Shown: positions 1 through 60,588 of the stretch, one piece after another | How the letters are laid out: the number at the start of each line of letters is the position of its first letter | How positions within the stretch are numbered: position 1 is the first letter of the stretch | NCBI RefSeq assembly: GCF_033807715.1 | Contig: NC_084590.1 | Coordinates: forward strand, 37,274,005-37,338,004 | Source: Cololabis saira | Lineage: Eukaryota; Chordata; Actinopteri; Beloniformes; Belonidae | Reading direction: 5' to 3' | DNA length: 64,000 nt | The notes under the pieces: generated by a model | What the model saw: the letters and a program-made list of their open reading frames with translations, nothing else | Database searches by the model: none | Told to the model about the DNA's origin: nothing | Program-made: the position numbers and the translations under genes

Positions 1-185
1 AATAATAAAATAAAGGCACTGCTCTGTAGTATACAAAACAAAAGCTGCATGGCCAACACAAAGATTGAGTGAAAATAAATGCCACAGTAGTCAAATGCAC
101 ACGGATTGTACGACTCTCTGAAAAAATATTAAATAAATAATAATAATAAATAATATTAATAAAATACATAAAAAAAAATAACACT

Positions 186-218
186 GGCTTCTACCTGGCT
201 GGTAGCCAGGTAGAAGCC
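186..218. repeat. Short perfect hairpin followed by poly(A)
   Basis: A 15-bp arm, GGCTTCTACCTGGCT, and its exact reverse complement are separated by 3 bases, and are followed directly by about 23 A residues (219-241). It looks like part of a repeat insertion. No function can be assigned. Confidence 0.7.
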
Positions 219-241
219 AAAAAAAAAAAAAAAAAAAAAAA

Positions 242-330
242 TTGGCGATAATTACAGTACCCCACGATAACGTTATCGCGGATGTTTTTTATTGCGATAT
301 ATGATAATATCGTATATCGCCCCATGCCTA
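242..330. mobile_element. Possible end of a CGATAT-rich DNA transposon
   Basis: The segment is full of CGATA/TATCG words and ends ATATCGCCCCATGCCTA. That resembles the right terminus of the hAT-type family found complete at 21822-22994, 33657-34527 and 40783-41621 (ends ATATCGCCCATTCCTA). I could not find the left end or a target-site duplication, so the boundary is a guess. Confidence 0.35.
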
Positions 331-1293
331 CTCTTAAAAAATAAGAGCAACGTCCACTGGGCTCATCCACTGTGGTATAGATGAAGTGAGGCATCACTGC
401 AGGTATGTATCATACTTATTAAGGAGCTTAGCATGATGGTCACGGGCTGAGCGGATTTTTCCTGTCTCGGGTTCTCTAATGAGGATATCGGTTACATTCT
501 TGCAGGGGGTGGTGCAGGTCCCGAAGGCTGATGTGTGCATTTAAAACCGCAGAGATCACGGGTGCACCACGCTATTGTCTGCCTCTGTGCTGACTGGCGT
601 GGCTGTCAGCTGAGAGCAGGGCCGTGAGGGGCCTGTGCCGGGGCTGAAGCTGCCTCTCTGACTGCCGGAGAACAAAGCATCTCCTCTGGCCTGTAATCAA
701 AGCCCTGGGAAATAACAGACGTGACATTCACCTGGACAAACACGCATTTTACTGCCGGATGTATGCAGCATTCACTTCTGCTTGAGTATGTTCACTTGCT
801 CCTACTTGTAGGTGTATGCGCACGGGGAAAAAACGAAAAAAAAAAGCTTGGAGATGTCTGTCCTATCAAACATACTCCAACTCAATAATAGCCACATCTG
901 TCCTCGAGTTCCCTGAGATGACTGGGTGAGTGCTTTCAGTCCTGCAGTGCCTCAGGTGTTACTTCAGGGACCCGTTGTTGTGTTGCAGTCGGACAGAGTT
1001 CTGTTACTCTGAAGAGGATGAGGACGGCACAATGACTGACTCCAAACAATTCAGATCGGCTAAAAAGACTCACCAGCGCAGCTGCTTTTCCTTCAGGAAG
1101 AGCCTGTTTTCCACAGCTGTAATGTCTTTTGGGATGATCATAGACATTCTTTAGAGCAATCTAGAAATATTATGATGTGTTAGAGTAGTTCTGTAGTTTC
1201 TGTTGTCTCTGTGTCAACCACATGCTCGCAGACTTTAATAATGCTTTCCCCTCTGCATGTTTAGCCTCTCACCTCCTCTTCTGTTCTTCGCAG

Positions 1294-44172
<42,879 letters not shown>

Positions 44173-44785
44173 AGAAGAAGGGAAGAAAACGAGGAACTGT
44201 TTAGATTTTTTCAAGAGTGGAGCACCACCTCTTACAATTTAAAAAAAAAAAAAGAACAAAAAAAAAGAAATCTCAGTATTTCTCTATGTTGGCTGCCATC
44301 ATACTGTACATCAGTAATGTTTCTTTCCATCTGGAAAACAGACCAATGTTGTTTTTTTTCTTATCATTTTATATGTCCGGTTAAAAAGAAAAAAAAAGTG
44401 GAACGAGTGAAGACAAAAGAACGATGCATTCAAAAACAAAGTGGTATATTTATGTTAAATTCCAATGCAATATGGAGTGACATCTTGCTCCAGACATTGA
44501 CATGACTCAGCTTGCCTTGACAGGAACTTTGGAGAGCCCGAGCAGTAAGATGTTACTGTAACAAACACCTGCAAGCAGAGAGGGGTGAACTGTCTGTAAA
44601 TATACGTGTCTACATGATGTCTTCTTGTTTTACCCATTGTGGTACCTCAAAATTGTCTTCCTTGTTTTGTTTTGCAGATTATAATTTTATTATGCCAGTA
44701 AATATAATTATTTTATCATTTCCATCCATGTTGTAAATTGCTATATAATTTAGCTGCCCAATAAAGTGCCACTTTGGGTCTTTTT
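44173..44785 (+). other. robo1: robo1 3' untranslated region
   Basis: Non-coding sequence after the stop codon, with A-rich runs at about 44240-44270. The end at about 44785 is inferred from the poly(A) signal below; a distal end after AATAAA at 45384-45389 or 46001-46006 is possible. Confidence 0.6.
44760..44765 (+). terminator. robo1: Polyadenylation signal AATAAA
   Basis: A canonical AATAAA 588 nt after the stop, followed by a T run and a GT-rich stretch (TGTTGTTATGTTCTGTGTTG, about 44812-44831) typical of a downstream cleavage element. Confidence 0.75.
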
Positions 44786-45458
44786 TTTTTTTTCTTTGTT
44801 TTTGTAATGCACTGTTGTTATGTTCTGTGTTGTCATTGATGTTTTTGTTTTACTTTGGTTTTAAAAGCACAATCACTAAACTTTATTTTAAACCATTCTA
44901 TCTATTAACCTTTTTGTCTTACTGGAGGAAAAAAGGTTTGGCAAAAGAGCCTAGTTAATCCTGATGATGATGTAGGGGAAGGTTGCTTCTTAACAAAAAG
45001 GCTGTGCTTGAAAGGAGACTCCTTACCTTGTGATTGTCTCCCTCTCCAGTTCTGACGCGAGCTCAAGTGATGACAAAGACAGTTAATGTGAGTCATAGCT
45101 GCAATGTAAATATACTTTTCACAATAACCACAAAAATCAGCTATTGCACATTAATCAAAATAGTCGTGTTGCCTACGAATGCACTTAAATGAATGTCAAA
45201 TACAGGAAATACGTCACTTTGAGAATCTGGAGAGGTTGTAACTGGACAAGAAGAGTCTCTTTTCTTGGGGAAAGGGCTGCTGGAGCCCCGTTTTAAGAAG
45301 AAAGGGTGCTGTTGTTTAATAGGACATCTGCAAACATTTGTTTCGTAAAGCAAAAAAAGTAAAAAGAACTGAAAAAAAAGACAAATAAAAAAGTTGAAAC
45401 TATAAACTATGTTCTTGTCGTTTGTCAACATTTTCTGAAAGTACACACGCACGCACAC

Positions 45459-45461
<3 letters not shown>

Positions 45462-45497
<36 letters not shown>
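45462..45497. repeat. (TA)n microsatellite
   Basis: About 18 uninterrupted TA units, followed by a T run. Confidence 0.95.
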
Positions 45498-45506
<9 letters not shown>

Positions 45507-46941
45507 CCATAAAGATGTTCAAATGGAAGTGTTTCTTTCTTTTACAAGTTTCCTATCCTTTATAGTTAAACACCCTACTCGTTAAACAATCCATTCCTAC
45601 TAATAGCAAGTCTTTTCATCCATTTACCACCACTTCAGTCCAGTTGCCCCGGCAACAGAAGAAGCAGGTTAATCCACATGTTTTTTCTCCTTTTTTTTCT
45701 TTTTTGGGTATCCCCAGGCCAAATGTAACATGTATTCTCTGAAATGAGAGAGAAGAATGAGATATCTACATTTTCGAAAGCGATTGATTTTTGCCCTTTT
45801 TAAGTAAATTAGTTTAGCCCTTTTTATGTAAATTAGTTGTGTTAGTACCATCTGATATCTTTGGGAAAATGTACTACTTTGAAAACTATTTAGCTTTATC
45901 CATCCCAATTGTGAGTAAACAAAAATAACATGTAAATATATTTATAAAGTAAAACATTTATTTAATGGATCTGTGATCATGAGTATTTTAATAGTCTCTT
46001 AATAAAATGATTTTAACAGGAAATAATACGTTGACCAAAAGGACACAATGTACTTAAACAACTGTCCAAGAGAAAAGCATCAGTGTCCTTTGGTCAGTGG
46101 CTAAACAGCATGTTTCTGTTCTCCACTGTAGCTTTCAAATATATAACCTAATGCCAGTTCCATTAGCATTCTCCATTACTCACAATATCAGCATGCAATG
46201 GCATTCAGTAAAGGCGTTTGGAGCCATAGAGGGAGGCTAAAACCAACAGCAAAGGGATTATATTCAATTTGACAGGGCTAGATTGCTGCCAATTAGGCGT
46301 AAGGAGGCTTCAATGAGGTTACATAAGCAGGGGACTACGGTACACATCCTATTCATCATCGCACATGTAGTGGCGGCGTGGCTGCCGACGTGACATAACA
46401 AAATGTCCATAAAATCGGAGGATGACACCATCACCACAGACTGACTCCAGACAGGGACTTATCCTAATTGGAGACTGAAATACATTTGTTCCAGTTTATT
46501 ACATCTAACCTGCCTACTGCTTGCTCTCAGAGAGCCAATAACCTGGCCTATGGGAGCCTTTAATGTCACGTTCTCTCTGACTGGCTTATTCAAACATCAT
46601 AGATGAAGAAAGAAGAGGTAGTTTCTCTGACTATTCCCAGCAAATCTGAAAAGAACCGGAGTTTAGGTCCTATTCATGCAAGTATTGGTATTCATATCAA
46701 CATGTACGGGTGTTACGACTGAGATTGCTGAGGCCTCTTCTGAAGACAAAAGACTCAACATATACCAATGCACGTCGCACACCGCCAATAGCTATGGATT
46801 TTATATATTTTATATATGTTGGCTGCAATTTTTATGATGCAAACAGTCTCATCTCCAGCAGAGAAATGATATTTTTCTAGAATTAGAAAAATATCTGCAC
46901 CATTTACCAAAATCTTTATGATTAGAGACGTAGCCTTTGAA

Positions 46942-46959
46942 CCCCCCCCCCCCCCCCCC
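46942..46959 (+). repeat. Poly(C) tract, 18 C
   Basis: Uninterrupted C run followed by (ACC)n. Confidence 0.9.
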
Positions 46960-47414
46960 ACCACCACCTTCCTCTTCCAGCTGTTCCTCCTCCACCACCA
47001 TCCTTCTTAGAGCTCCCTTCCCCCTCCATTCCCTCAGGTGTTCTCTAATAAGTACCTTTCTAAACAAGAACAAATTTGAAACAGGGGGGAGCGTTTCCTT
47101 ATGTCTCCATCCATCATTTTAATGAGCGGAGGTGTGTCCTGGCCCTTCAATGAGATGCTGGTGATTAGGGATATTAAGCGGATACACTTGCAGCCAGGGT
47201 TATTCACCTCCTTAATGGCATGAATATTCACAGGAAGTCCGGGCTGTCTGTGCTTGGATCTGGTTCTCTACCTGGGAGCTCAGAAATGTTCAGTGGTGCA
47301 GTGACGTGTCGTCATATTACAGCTGAAGGAAGTGAAATGAAGCCGTATCTGTGTGCATGTAGGTATATTTTTTTTTTTCTATGGTCACTATATTTATAGA
47401 TTCTGGTGCATATT

Positions 47415-47506
47415 CAATCAATCAATCAAATTTTATTTATATAGCACCTTTCATCCAGGTACATGAAATACAAGGTGCATTGACATTTTGATTGAAAAAT
47501 AAGCAT
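47415..47506. repeat. Interspersed repeat beginning (AATC)n-TTTTATTTATATAGCACC
   Basis: CAATCAATCAATCAAATTTT, then ATTTATATAGCACCTTTCAT and CAAGGTGCATTGACA. This is a very common fish repeat motif, probably a LINE or SINE end. It appears interrupted by the array that follows; A/T-rich sequence resumes after 49270. Confidence 0.5.
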
Positions 47507-49270
47507 AATTAAAGCTGCAAGCAGCGATGAACGGGCCCTCGCACTCACGGCCACCGCCCCCATAAGCATATCAGAAATGACACCACCCACGACTTCCTAT
47601 GTCAAACCATTCAAAAGTTATAGCAGAAAATCGGGACAACCAATCCGAAGAAGGGGCGGGGCTAATTTTCACCAATTATGGTCAAGGACTCAATACAGAG
47701 TCTTATGACACCACCCACGACTCTTTATGTCAAACCTTTCAAAAGTTATGGCAGAGAAAAGTATTCTAGGGGGCGCTGTTGAGCCGTTAGGCCACGCCCA
47801 TTAATGCAAACCATGAAATATCAAATTTATCGCCAGGCCTGGCTTGCATGCAAAATTTGGTGACTTTTGGAGAACTATCAAATATGGACCAATCAGATGA
47901 AGGGGGGCACGCTTTTTGGTGTCTAGCGTCGCCACGGTAACACTTTTGAAAGAGAAAAGTAATGCACGTAGTCGCAAGATGAAGACGCACATTTTGATGT
48001 ATAACACACCTGGTTGCACGTTACGGTTCGGGCCGTATTAATTGCCGAAAGAATGGCATAAATTGCACCAAAATTACACAATTAATTCAAAATGGCCGAC
48101 TTCCTGTTCGGTTTTGGCCATGGCGCCAAGAGACTTTTCTTTAAGTTGCGACATGATGCAGGTGTGTACCGATTTTCGTGCATGTACGTCAAACCGTATT
48201 GTGGGGCTTGAGGCACAAAGTTTTCCGGGGGGCGCTGTTGAGCCATTTTGCCACGCCCATTAATACAAACCATGAAATATCAAATATATCGCCAGGCCTG
48301 CCTTGCATGCAAAATTTGGTGCCTTTTGGGGAACTATCAAATATGGACCAATCAGATGAAGGGGGGCGCGCTTTTTGGCATCTAGTGTCGCCACGGTAAC
48401 ACTTTTGAAAGAGAAAAGTAATGCGCGTAGTCGCAGGATGGAGACGCACATTTTGATGTATAACACACCTGGGTGCACGTTACGGTTCGGGCCGTATTCA
48501 TTCTTGAAGGAATGGCTCATATTGCTCCAAAATTACGCGATTAATTCAGAATGTTCAAAATGGCCGATTTCCTGTTCGGTTTCGGCCATGGCGCCAAGAG
48601 ACTTTTCTTTAAGTTGCGACATGATACAGGTGTGTACCGATTTTCGTTCATGTACGTCAAACCGTATTATGGGGCTTGAGGCACAAAGTTTTTTCTGTCT
48701 GAACCAACCAGATGAAGGGTGGGCGCGCTTTTTGGCGTCTAGCGTCGCCACGGTAACGCTTTTGAAAGAGAAAAGTAATGCGTGTTGTCGCAGGATGGAG
48801 ATGCACGTTTTGATGTATAACACACTTGGGGGCACGTTACGGTTCGGGCCGTATTAACTGCCGAAGGAATGGCATAAATTGCGCCAAAGTGACACGATTA
48901 ATTCAAAATGGCTGACTTCCTGTTCGGTTTCGGCCATGTCGCCAAGAGACTTTTCTTTAAGTTGTGTACTGATACAGGTGTGTAGCGATTTTCGTGCATG
49001 TACGTCAAACCGTATTGTGGGGCTTGAGGCACAAAGTTTTCCGGGGGGCGCTGTTGAGCCATTTTGCCACGCCCATTAATGTAAACCATTAAATATCAAA
49101 TTTTTCGCCAGGCCTGACTTGCATGCAAAATTTGGTGACTTTTTGGGCACGTTTAGGGGGGCAAAAAGGCCCTCCTTTCGTCAGAAGAAAAAAGAAAAAA
49201 GAAAGAAAAAAGAAAGAAAAATTCCTACAGATACAATAGGGCCTTCGCACTGAAGGTGCTCGGGCCCTAA
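47507..49270. repeat. Tandem array of ~460-bp units within a fish repeat
   Basis: Begins AAAGCTGCAAGCAGCGATGA and ends near GGTGCTCGGGCCCTAATAA. Inside, GGGGCGCTGTTG occurs at 47770, 48229 and 49045, and TCTAGcGTCGCCACGGTAAC occurs near 47925, 48380 and 48736. The first two spacings are about 459 and 455 bp; a shortened unit (about 356 bp) lies between. About four units, one internally deleted. The start/end words are typical of an abundant teleost repeat; the short reading frames it creates are not genes. Confidence 0.85.
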
Positions 49271-53830
<4,560 letters not shown>

Positions 53831-53831
<1 letters not shown>

Positions 53832-54667
53832 AATAAATGTGTGTGGGTGTTCTTATTAACAACTCACAAGTAACCTGGATGATTTGTACATCCATTTGTC
53901 ACCCAGCCAGTCATTTGAACCATCCGTATTTAGTGCCTGTGGGGTCGGCAAAATTAACTTGTGGTACTATGGCTTCATCATACCGTCCGTCAAAATCTTC
54001 CCTGCCTCAGCTTTTTCTCCACTGCCTCTGATTAGCATCACCATCTAAACTGAATCATTACTGATAAATCATGGTCGTTATCATAGTGCTTATGATAATA
54101 CTGTTATAAGCCAAGAGATTAGTTTGATAAATGCAACTTCATTAGTTGCATAGAGAGATTCTGGTGAAGGATGAAACTGAGACAAAAATAAAAAGGATGC
54201 CAAACACTATCTTCATGACACCATGAAAACCATGGGTTATGTTAGATTTAAGACCAGTTGGCAGCATTTCACAGCCAAAAGATGAGCCTGAGAGCTCACA
54301 CTGACACTCATATTTAAACTGTAACAGGCAACTAATTGTATATACATTAGTCAGAAAACAAGGTACACCTTTCCGTGAGGGGAAACGTTAAAATGAAAAT
54401 GTTCATCCTTGACAGTTAATCATTGTTTCCATGGACAGAAAAGGAAAAATCCAGCCACCCATTTACTTCCTTCCCAAGGCAATCCATAGCCAACGGAGAG
54501 ATATAATCCCTTAAGGATGTCCTGTTTCTACCATGCAGCCTGTCCCCTTTCGGACAGAGGAGAAAAAAGCAGATTATTATGTGGTGAATGAATCCATGAC
54601 TGGCTATTACATTCTTGTAATCTATGTTGACAGTACAAAAGGAAAGAACTCAGAAGAGTAAAGCATT
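53831..54667. other. Intergenic sequence, nothing recognised
   Basis: Single-copy-looking with no exon or delimited repeat. Confidence 0.5.
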
Positions 54668-55320
54668 GATTACGTTTACATGCAGTCAAAATTCGGGTTA
54701 TTGCTAATATTCCGGTTACTGAAACATTCGGAATATTTCCGTTTACATGCGTGAGCAAACAGGGTTATCCCTGTATACATGATAATTAATCATTTGGGAT
54801 ATCTCGATCAAACCAGCGACGTGAGGAGAACATCATGACGCAATTCCAATCATTTCCGCTTCTTCTTCCTGTATCAAAATGCTGCTTCACTCACCTTTTT
54901 GTAAATCTCGCTATCCCGGTACTTTCTACCATCTACAAATGCCAAAATGTTCATATCCTTCATTACATTTATAAAATGATTAGTCTTCTCCTCACTCCAA
55001 AAGTGTGGCGTGGTCTTGCGTTTCTCCATGTTTAGAAGTACGTCCTGGACTCAAAAGAGCAAGATTCCTTGTGAACAGAGCATGCACAGAAAACAAATTC
55101 ATGTTCCGTTTGATGGGGATATTCTGTTAGGCGTTTACATGACCGAATATTCAGGTTTTAAAAGGAGTAACCCAGGGGTCATATTCGGGTTTTTAAAACC
55201 GGAATATGAGCAAATTTGGGTTATTCAAAGGGGTTATTGGTGTTTACATGACCGTGCAAATTCGGGTTATTGCCAATATTCCGGTTTTAAAAGGGTTATT
55301 GACTGCATGTAAACGCAATC
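54668..55320. mobile_element. MITE with long inverted ends
   Basis: Left end GATTACGTTTACATGCAGTC and right end GACTGCATGTAAACGCAATC are inverted. The subterminal words TTCGGGTTATTGC and AATATTCCGGTT are repeated on both sides. Flanking ATT on each side may be a 3-bp target-site duplication. No transposase. Confidence 0.85.
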
Positions 55321-55323
55321 ATT

Positions 55324-58300
55324 GTTACCTAGACTCTCTCGACATAACACACTGGTGGTGTGTGGAAATACTCCACCAAAGCTCTCGCTACTAAACTCTG
55401 AACAGAACATCAGTGAAAAGCTGTCAAACTCCAAATTCAGTTTGATGTACAATAGTGCATTACATGTTGCTGTCTGTCATGTGTTGACTAAGTGGACAAA
55501 GAAAACAGAAATCTTATTTTTTCTGCAACATGCATGAGAAGATGGATCTGGAAAGCCATTTCCAGGTTTTACTGCTCCGCCCAGTTTGAAAATGTAGTCA
55601 AATGGCCTCAAGATGCAAATGAATGGTCACAGTCTGTAGGTTTTATGTATCAAGGCAGTTCTTTATCACACTGATGCAAAATGTGCCTTTTTGCCATAAA
55701 ACACTCCAAGTCATTGGTTTGCAACTTTTGCTTTTAATGGCCAAATACAACCTGAGACATTAAAATGATGGAAGCGCCATCAGACAGCACAGAAATACTC
55801 CAATCTCTTACAGAATATATATTAAGCTTTTACATCCAAACCTTTAGAGTCCTTTTCTATTAAGACTTTGTTGTTGTGTTGATTCCCGGAGGATTCTTAA
55901 TTAGTCTCCTGCACAATACCATACTTTTTCTATTGCACATATGATGCAATTAGAAGCTCTCGCCCATCCAAAAGCATATCAAGTGTGTAAAATGCCACCC
56001 ACTCATTCCCCCGTGAACGAGGAGAATTGCCTTGTCTTGTCGAGGTGTTCGTTCGGCCGGTAATGATAATATAACTCTCGAACGTACGTGGCTCGTTGCC
56101 AAGTTTAGGTATGCCCCATGCAGACATGCAATCACAGCAGTCAGAAAGTAACAAGTCCTCCCGCTAGCGTCACTGCAAATGTTCAACAAAACACTGACAT
56201 GATGTATGATGGAGCGTAGATGTAAGCGATGATGGGCAAAAGGCGTGGCAGTGTTTGATGTTAAACTAAGGAACATAATGGGAATAAATTACAGCGTTTT
56301 TTTCTGTAGTCAAATGACAGTCAAATGACCTGCATGGCGCTGGTGATTTGAATGGAGGATGTTTCTTCAGGCATTGATAGATGGAAGGTGACGACAAGGG
56401 TGAGCGGGCTGCAAGGGTGGAAAAGGGAGGGGAAGAACATGTCGGAGGTGTTTGGGCACCTTTGGGTTTAGCCTTCACTTTACTCCCTCCCTCCATCCTT
56501 CTATCACTGACAGGGTGAGTGGTGAAGATGAGACATGGGTTCATCACGCTTTGTGTGGCCTTGGGGCTTTTTTTTTTTTCCTCTTCACGTAACATGGTTG
56601 ATGTGCCTGTGTTGCCATCTTAAGCATGTTGTTTTACAGCCGGGCCATTTTTCTCTTTTATGACAATGACCTATTTGAGAGTGTGCCCTTTTGCCTCCAT
56701 TTATTTCTCTGTGTATTTTAAACCAAATAATTTAAAGTAGATAATGTTGAGAGCTAAAGACGGGCAACATCTTGTGACTGGCTTGTGGTTATATGTTATT
56801 TGACAGCACTGTATTTCTAGATCGTGTTCAGAGCTTGTTCCATTGATTATTATTTTTCTCCCTCTCAAAAAAGACTAATGAGCCCACAGAATTCCAGTAG
56901 AAAGGTTAATACAATATTGAAATGTCAGGAGATTAATGATATTGTTCTTTCTTCCTATAGTCCTGTAGGAGAGGGTGACAAATGTCTTGCCCTTTTCACT
57001 CCGTTCCTCCCTATTTGTGATCTCCCTCTCATTGCCCTCCCGTTTCTCTCTTTTATTCGTCTGCCTTGTTTTTTTCACTCCATCCTTTCGTCTCCTCCTC
57101 GTTCTCCTCCAGTGACCATGGTCTCCAGATGCCGAGGACCCATCTCCGCTGCTCCTCATAACTGCTGCGGCTATAGCTTCACAATGCAGAAGACAGGCTG
57201 TGCTGTACAGTGCGCATGAGTGTCAGTAAATGAATAGCATTGATCCATCTTCATTAGGATGCACCGAGACTCCAACACAAGGCGTTTCCCTTCTGTCAAG
57301 AGCAGCGACTCTTGTGCTTTTGCACCAGACCATCAAACTGCATGTTGTTTTTGCTTTAAGCTTGGCGGCAGAGAGTAAAGCCCTTCTTTCTTCTATCTTC
57401 TATGTGCAAGACGTGAAAAAAAAAAACTTGCTCTCGATATGATCATTGGTCTTATGTGCTCAGTTTTTCTTTCTAGGCATCTTGACTCCCCCCCTTGGTC
57501 CTAGAGAACCCTGGCAAGGGGTCCAAGTTTTAATCAACTCTGCATAATTGGAGTGATTCCCTGTCTTGCTGTATATTCCAATCCATCTGTATAATTACTG
57601 TGAATTAAAGCCTTTGTCAGAAGGAAGAGGGGGGCGCTCACAGAGAGACCCTTTCCTACAATACCCCCCCCAACCATCCCCAGTACTGTAGCTCACACAA
57701 TTACCCACAATCTTGAAAGAAAGGGGAAATTACCTCCTTTGTCATCTCATTTTTTCACTGGTAGGGGCTAAACCTGCATGTGAGTATCAGCAAAACGTAA
57801 TCCTTGCTGATGACTTCTGTGAAAAAACAGAGCATATTTTACAGTTACAGATTTACCAATTAGCGCTGCAGTTTTACAGTCAGTCTTTGGTTTCAGGGCA
57901 GGTGAAAGAGCAGGGAATTTTTGATGGTCCTCTTTGCTGTGGGGCTTTAGGCCGGTCATGTCTCAGTGTGGTAATTGCATCGATGAGAAGAAAGGCAGTG
58001 GCTTGCAGGCAAACATGGGTCATCATTACTCTGCGTGAAGCTGCCAGCCTTAAGATAGGCCATTACTGTGCTGTGTCAATACCTGATGTTGTCTATAATA
58101 GAGACCAAAGCCTGGACCTCCCAGGGTCACATGATCACCTTCCGTTTTCAGTATAAAGCTTCAAGCAATTACAAGGATGACACATGATATTGTGACTATA
58201 TAATGTGATTTCCCAAGAAGTTGAAGAAGAATCTTGTGCTTCCAGCATTTGGAAGAGAAATGAAGGCACAATCACAAAATCTTTCTTCTTATCAATATTC

Positions 58301-59345
58301 TTGGCTTCAGTCTTTTGATATTGTCACCAGCATCTTAGTCACTGTCCAAACCGTTGTCTAGTTCCCCCTCATTTCCTCATCTCATCCATCCTGCAGCAGA
58401 CAGACACTATCTTTTTCTCTACCTGTATATGGCAGACATCTGCAGTGTATGGCCAAATCACTTTATGATCCCTCAGGGAAAACAATTCTCCAATAATGTC
58501 CACCTCCATCCAGGAAGTCCTGCATTAACCATGAAGCTGCTTTGCCAAGCCATAAGGTTTCTTTCGTTTTTATCAGACCTGCCAGATTGTTTGAATAATT
58601 GCCATTTTACAGTGTGGCTCTCTCCTTTATTACTGGAAATTTAATCCAGTCACGGTTCATCTATGAGGTTGCAGTAGTGTTTATGTTTAATACTCAGATG
58701 ATTTGCTGTATGGCTCCGAGAACAATAACACAGTCATTATGAGTATAATGATGACAGTTCAGTGTTGACTGTGCCGCAGTTTTCTTCTCAATAGAAATTT
58801 GGCGACGTCTTTGTCCATAATTAAATCTATCCAATCTTTCTGTTCATTTATTGCTCTAGCTCCCCTGGTCTTTTATTCTGAAACAGCGATTTCCTCAGTC
58901 TACTAATATTTGGTGATGCATTTAACAACAACCTTGGGCCTCTTCCAATTTTGACCACACCACATCTTCCCTTTGACCCGCTTCACTTTTTCATCTCTCC
59001 ATCATTGTCACCACACCTCTAACTTCCCAGCAATTGTTGTTTTTCCTGATAAAATGTTTCCGACAGCCAATTTATACGGTGGAAGAAGGCATTTATCTCC
59101 TTGAAGGCTGAGAAGAGCTGCTCTCTCTATTTCTCCTCCCAACATCTGCTCACGCTATTCCTGCAGGTCTCAGCTCTATCCTGCTTTGTCTGAACATTTT
59201 TACCACATAAGAGAACATTTAACTGTGGAATACTTTGTGCAAAAATCAAATCAACATGAGCTATTCAGAGATGGCTTTGTGACAGGGATCCACAAATATA
59301 TTGGTTCAAACTAAATAAAGTTAAAACATATTGTTATCTTAGATT
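55324..59345. other. Intergenic sequence, no gene seen
   Basis: Mostly single-copy-looking. A 147-codon frame at 57713-58156 has no recognisable domain. The stretch 57700-58150 is high-complexity and could be regulatory, which is speculation. Confidence 0.45.
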
Positions 59346-60380
59346 TGGAATAGGTGGATATTAATGGGGACCTATTATGGCATTTAATGTCTATTTTAAA
59401 CAGGCCTTGAATGTCTTAAAAACAAGCTTTTGATTGTTTTTTCTATATAAATTAGAAATTCAGCCTCTGGGCCATGTCTTTATCTGTACCGTTTCTAACC
59501 TTATTATCTATGCTGGATTCTGAGTGGGCGGGGAGGCTATGATAATGAGGCACTGTGCTGATCGGCTTCCTGAATGACACGATACACCGCTACGGAAAAA
59601 TGGCTGAAGCTCCAGCCAGCAGAGTTAAGCCTGAATTATGGTTCTGCGTTAAATCGACGCAGACCCTACGGCGTAGGGTACGGTGTACCCTACGCCGTAG
59701 GCTCTGCGTTGGTGTAACGCGGAACCATAAATCAGCCTTTACACCGTGTCATGCATGCGATGCATGCGATGCGAGCGAGCGTCAGCGACAAAATCAATTC
59801 CATTGCTTTATTTTCTATTGGACTGTCCTAACTGGCCGCGAGCGTCGCGGCGCGGCGCGCCATTTTGAGCTGAACATTTGTCGGATGCAGGCTTCTATTT
59901 TCTTCCTGTCGCTGGCGTTGAAAGTCGGTTGAAAGCGCTGTAGGAAACGGTCACGGATGGGGAACGGCTGATCCATTTAGTTGAAATGAGAAGTTATCTC
60001 TATGATACCTCCTCATTTCACTACAAAAACCTCAATAAAGTGGCAGCTGGCTGGAGGGAGATGGACAGAGAGCGTCCGATGTCACGCAGTGCTACACGAT
60101 AGTGGGATGCTCGCATGCAGTTACACGGTTTTATAGTTGTGGGCGTGGGTTTGCATTTTGGTTACGTAACGAAAATGCCCCGAATCTGAACGGCTCGTAG
60201 AAGTCACATCACACTGGACGGCTCATCCGGGCGGCTGTACAGACACTGCAGAATTTGGTTGCTTTCCTACTTCTCTGAGTTGGCAGGCTGAGGGGAAACC
60301 ACTTTATATATGTTAAAGCAAGAAAAAACTTGTTTTTCATAATTACTGATAGAGTAAAGGGACGTAAAGGGATGTTAATA
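59346..60380. mobile_element. Composite repeat region with embedded MITE
   Basis: Begins near ATGGGGACCTATTATGGCAT, a wording common in fish repeats, and contains the palindromic MITE at 59627-59739 and a segment (59750-59841) shared with the intron 4 hAT element. The outer ends and target-site duplication could not be fixed. Confidence 0.4.
59627..59739. mobile_element. Palindromic MITE, copy 1
   Basis: AAGCCTGAATTATGGTTCTG at the left and CGGAACCATAAATCAGCCTT at the right are inverted copies. The centre CCTACGGCGTAGGGTACGGT continues the palindrome. Related copies lie at 62611-62718 and 62848-62942. Confidence 0.85.
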
Positions 60381-60588
60381 CAGCTATTTCTGATATAACA
60401 ACCCCTTCCCCCTAACGGACCCAGTACCGGGTCCAGCAGGTGTATGCACCAGTTCATGTGTGAAAAAGTTACTCAAGAACTGTCAGGGTATTTTTCTTTA
60501 AACTGTTTCTCAAACAAGAAGCCCTAAAGCCAATATTTTGAAAACTCCAAGTATGTTTTGTCAACAAAGTATTTGATTTATAACAATA

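Larger units (their letters stand above)
1..1293 (+). other. Intron of robo1 (partial), upstream of the first visible exon
   Basis: No exon is recognisable here. The first 340 bases are A/T-rich and repeat-derived (entries below). From about 400 to 1290 the sequence looks single-copy. The preceding robo1 exon, which would encode the start of Ig2, is not in the window. The exon acceptor at 1291-1293 is preceded by a pyrimidine-rich tract. Confidence 0.7.
44786..47400. other. Downstream region, no gene seen
   Basis: Possibly distal 3' UTR up to about 46 kb. Contains a (TA)n tract at 45462-45497 and an 18-base C run at 46942-46959. The parts 46100-46700 and 47090-47250 look single-copy and high-complexity and might contain conserved non-coding elements; this cannot be tested here. 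Confidence 0.5.

Noticed and set aside
930..1154. Possible upstream robo1 exon
   Set aside because: Its translation does not match the start of Ig2 or any Robo segment, and no donor fits the phase of the exon at 1294.
57713..58156. 147-codon plus-strand frame as a possible exon
   Set aside because: No domain, no clear splice sites in phase, and amino-acid composition typical of random sequence.
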